In this document: positions 31,694-32,238 of the stretch, piece after piece
Layout: every line of letters begins with the position of its first letter
Position numbering within the stretch: the stretch's first letter is position 1
Assembly (NCBI GenBank): GCA_938044775.1
Contig: CALIOE010000055.1
Coordinates: 1 to 32,238, forward strand
Direction: 5' to 3'
DNA from: an uncultured Rhizobiaceae group bacterium
GTDB lineage: Bacteria; Pseudomonadota; Alphaproteobacteria; Rhizobiales; Rhizobiaceae
DNA length: 32,238 bases
Position numbers and translations under genes: made by a program
Notes under the pieces: generated by a model
The model's input: only the letters and a program-made list of their open reading frames with translations
What the model was told of the DNA's origin: nothing
Databases searched by the model: none

Positions 31694-32238
31694 CTAGACG
31701 TCGATTCCGATCGGGCCCGCCGGCTCCAGCATCAATTCACGCAGCTCCGGCCAGGTCGACATGACAGCCGCCGTCTCCCGGAAATTCTCGACCATCAGCT
31801 TCCCGTCGTCCCAAAGAGCAACACCATCAACTACAATTGTCGGGTCCAGAATCATCCAGCAGATCTCGCCAGGCGCGTAGTTGCCACAGGTGTGGAAATG
31901 CAAGAAGCGAGGATGGGGAAAGACATTGTTAGACCACCGATCAGGGTCATCTGCGATATCTCCATCGTAAGAACATCCCGGATGGATACCGGCATGCCAT
32001 GAGTGAACGGTATCTCCTTCGATTGCAAAGAGATCGGCAACTCGCTTGTAATGGTTTTCTACGCGCTTGGCGCTCTCGGGGTGACCGTTGAATGCAACAA
32101 TGCGTCCTTCTTCAATCTCGGCAAAAACCTCACCATCAATTTGGAGAATGGGCGGCTCATAAACACGCGATCCAGTTGAGGTCAGATATCGGGCGATTGC
32201 CACACGGCCAGACATTAATTTAGCGCAGATCGGCTGGG
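31694..32238 (-). CDS. NicX/aminopeptidase-T-like protein (partial, N-terminus off right edge)
   Basis: At least 181 residues, ending at 31694. The frame stays open through the right edge (QPICAKLMSG precedes the rest), so the ATG at 32215 is probably internal and the gene begins outside the window. Segments such as SRVYEPPILQIDGEVFAEIE, GRIVAFNGHPES, HSWHAGIHPG and FLHFHTCGNYAPGE, with several His residues, resemble the C-terminal metal-binding half of M29-like aminopeptidases and 2,5-dihydroxypyridine 5,6-dioxygenase (NicX). Full-length members are about 350 residues. The resemblance is by eye and only moderate; the substrate is unknown. It is on the same strand as, and 212 bp upstream of, the Cys/Met enzyme gene. 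Confidence 0.6.
   Translation of the reverse strand, partial: QPICAKLMSGRVAIARYLTSTGSRVYEPPILQIDGEVFAEIEEGRIVAFNGHPESAKRVENHYKRVADLFAIEGDTVHSWHAGIHPGCSYDGDIADDPDRWSNNVFPHPRFLHFHTCGNYAPGEICWMILDPTIVVDGVALWDDGKLMVENFRETAAVMSTWPELRELMLEPAGPIGIDV

Noticed and set aside
1..32238. CRISPR arrays, tRNA/rRNA genes, insertion sequences or prophage
   Set aside because: No regularly spaced direct repeats, no cloverleaf-like gene and no transposase, integrase or phage structural gene were seen.

Overview
The window looks like chromosomal DNA from an alphaproteobacterium, probably a marine or soil Rhizobiales/Rhodobacterales-type organism. This rests on moderate GC, alphaproteobacterial-style proteins (SSS-fused hybrid histidine kinase, PrtD/HlyD type I secretion pair, COG3904 ClpP-like protein) and a large sugar ABC transporter with a kinase/aldolase operon. 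No rRNA, tRNA, CRISPR array, insertion sequence or prophage gene was recognised. Genus and species cannot be called from sequence alone.

Left part (1-6300): a signalling and transport module. A sodium:solute-symporter-like permease, cut by the left edge, and a small two-helix membrane protein are co-transcribed on the minus strand. They are divergent from a NarL/LuxR-type response regulator. Tail-to-tail with the regulator is a 1173-residue hybrid histidine kinase whose N-terminus is itself an SSS permease domain (CbrA/CrbS type).

Middle (6300-18000): housekeeping and accessory genes. These are mscL with a clear terminator, a class I/II aminotransferase, and a type I secretion ABC/HlyD pair without TolC or a recognisable substrate. 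A convergent two-gene operon follows, encoding a membrane-anchored ClpP-like protein and a coiled-coil membrane protein. Then come a LysE-family exporter, a SAM methyltransferase, a glycine-zipper lipoprotein with a strong terminator, and an HpaB-family flavin monooxygenase.

Right part (18000-32238): the most interesting region. A complete sugar-type ABC importer (binding protein, double ATPase, two permeases; minus strand) diverges from an eight-gene plus-strand operon. The operon order is FGGY kinase, PfkB kinase, SorC/LsrR-type regulator, D-2-hydroxyacid dehydrogenase, class II aldolase, SBP56-family methanethiol oxidase (mtoX-like), 2Fe-2S ferredoxin and CoA-binding protein. Spacing is tight (overlaps or gaps of at most 36 bp), so import and phosphorylation of a sugar-like compound, aldol cleavage and oxidation of methanethiol appear to be one regulon. 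A perfect 12-bp palindrome in the divergent promoter region is the best candidate operator. A Cys/Met-metabolism PLP enzyme converges on the operon, and a NicX/aminopeptidase-like gene is cut by the right edge. I infer a pathway that strips a methylthio group from a sugar (or related C-S compound) and detoxifies the methanethiol. The substrate is not proven by sequence.
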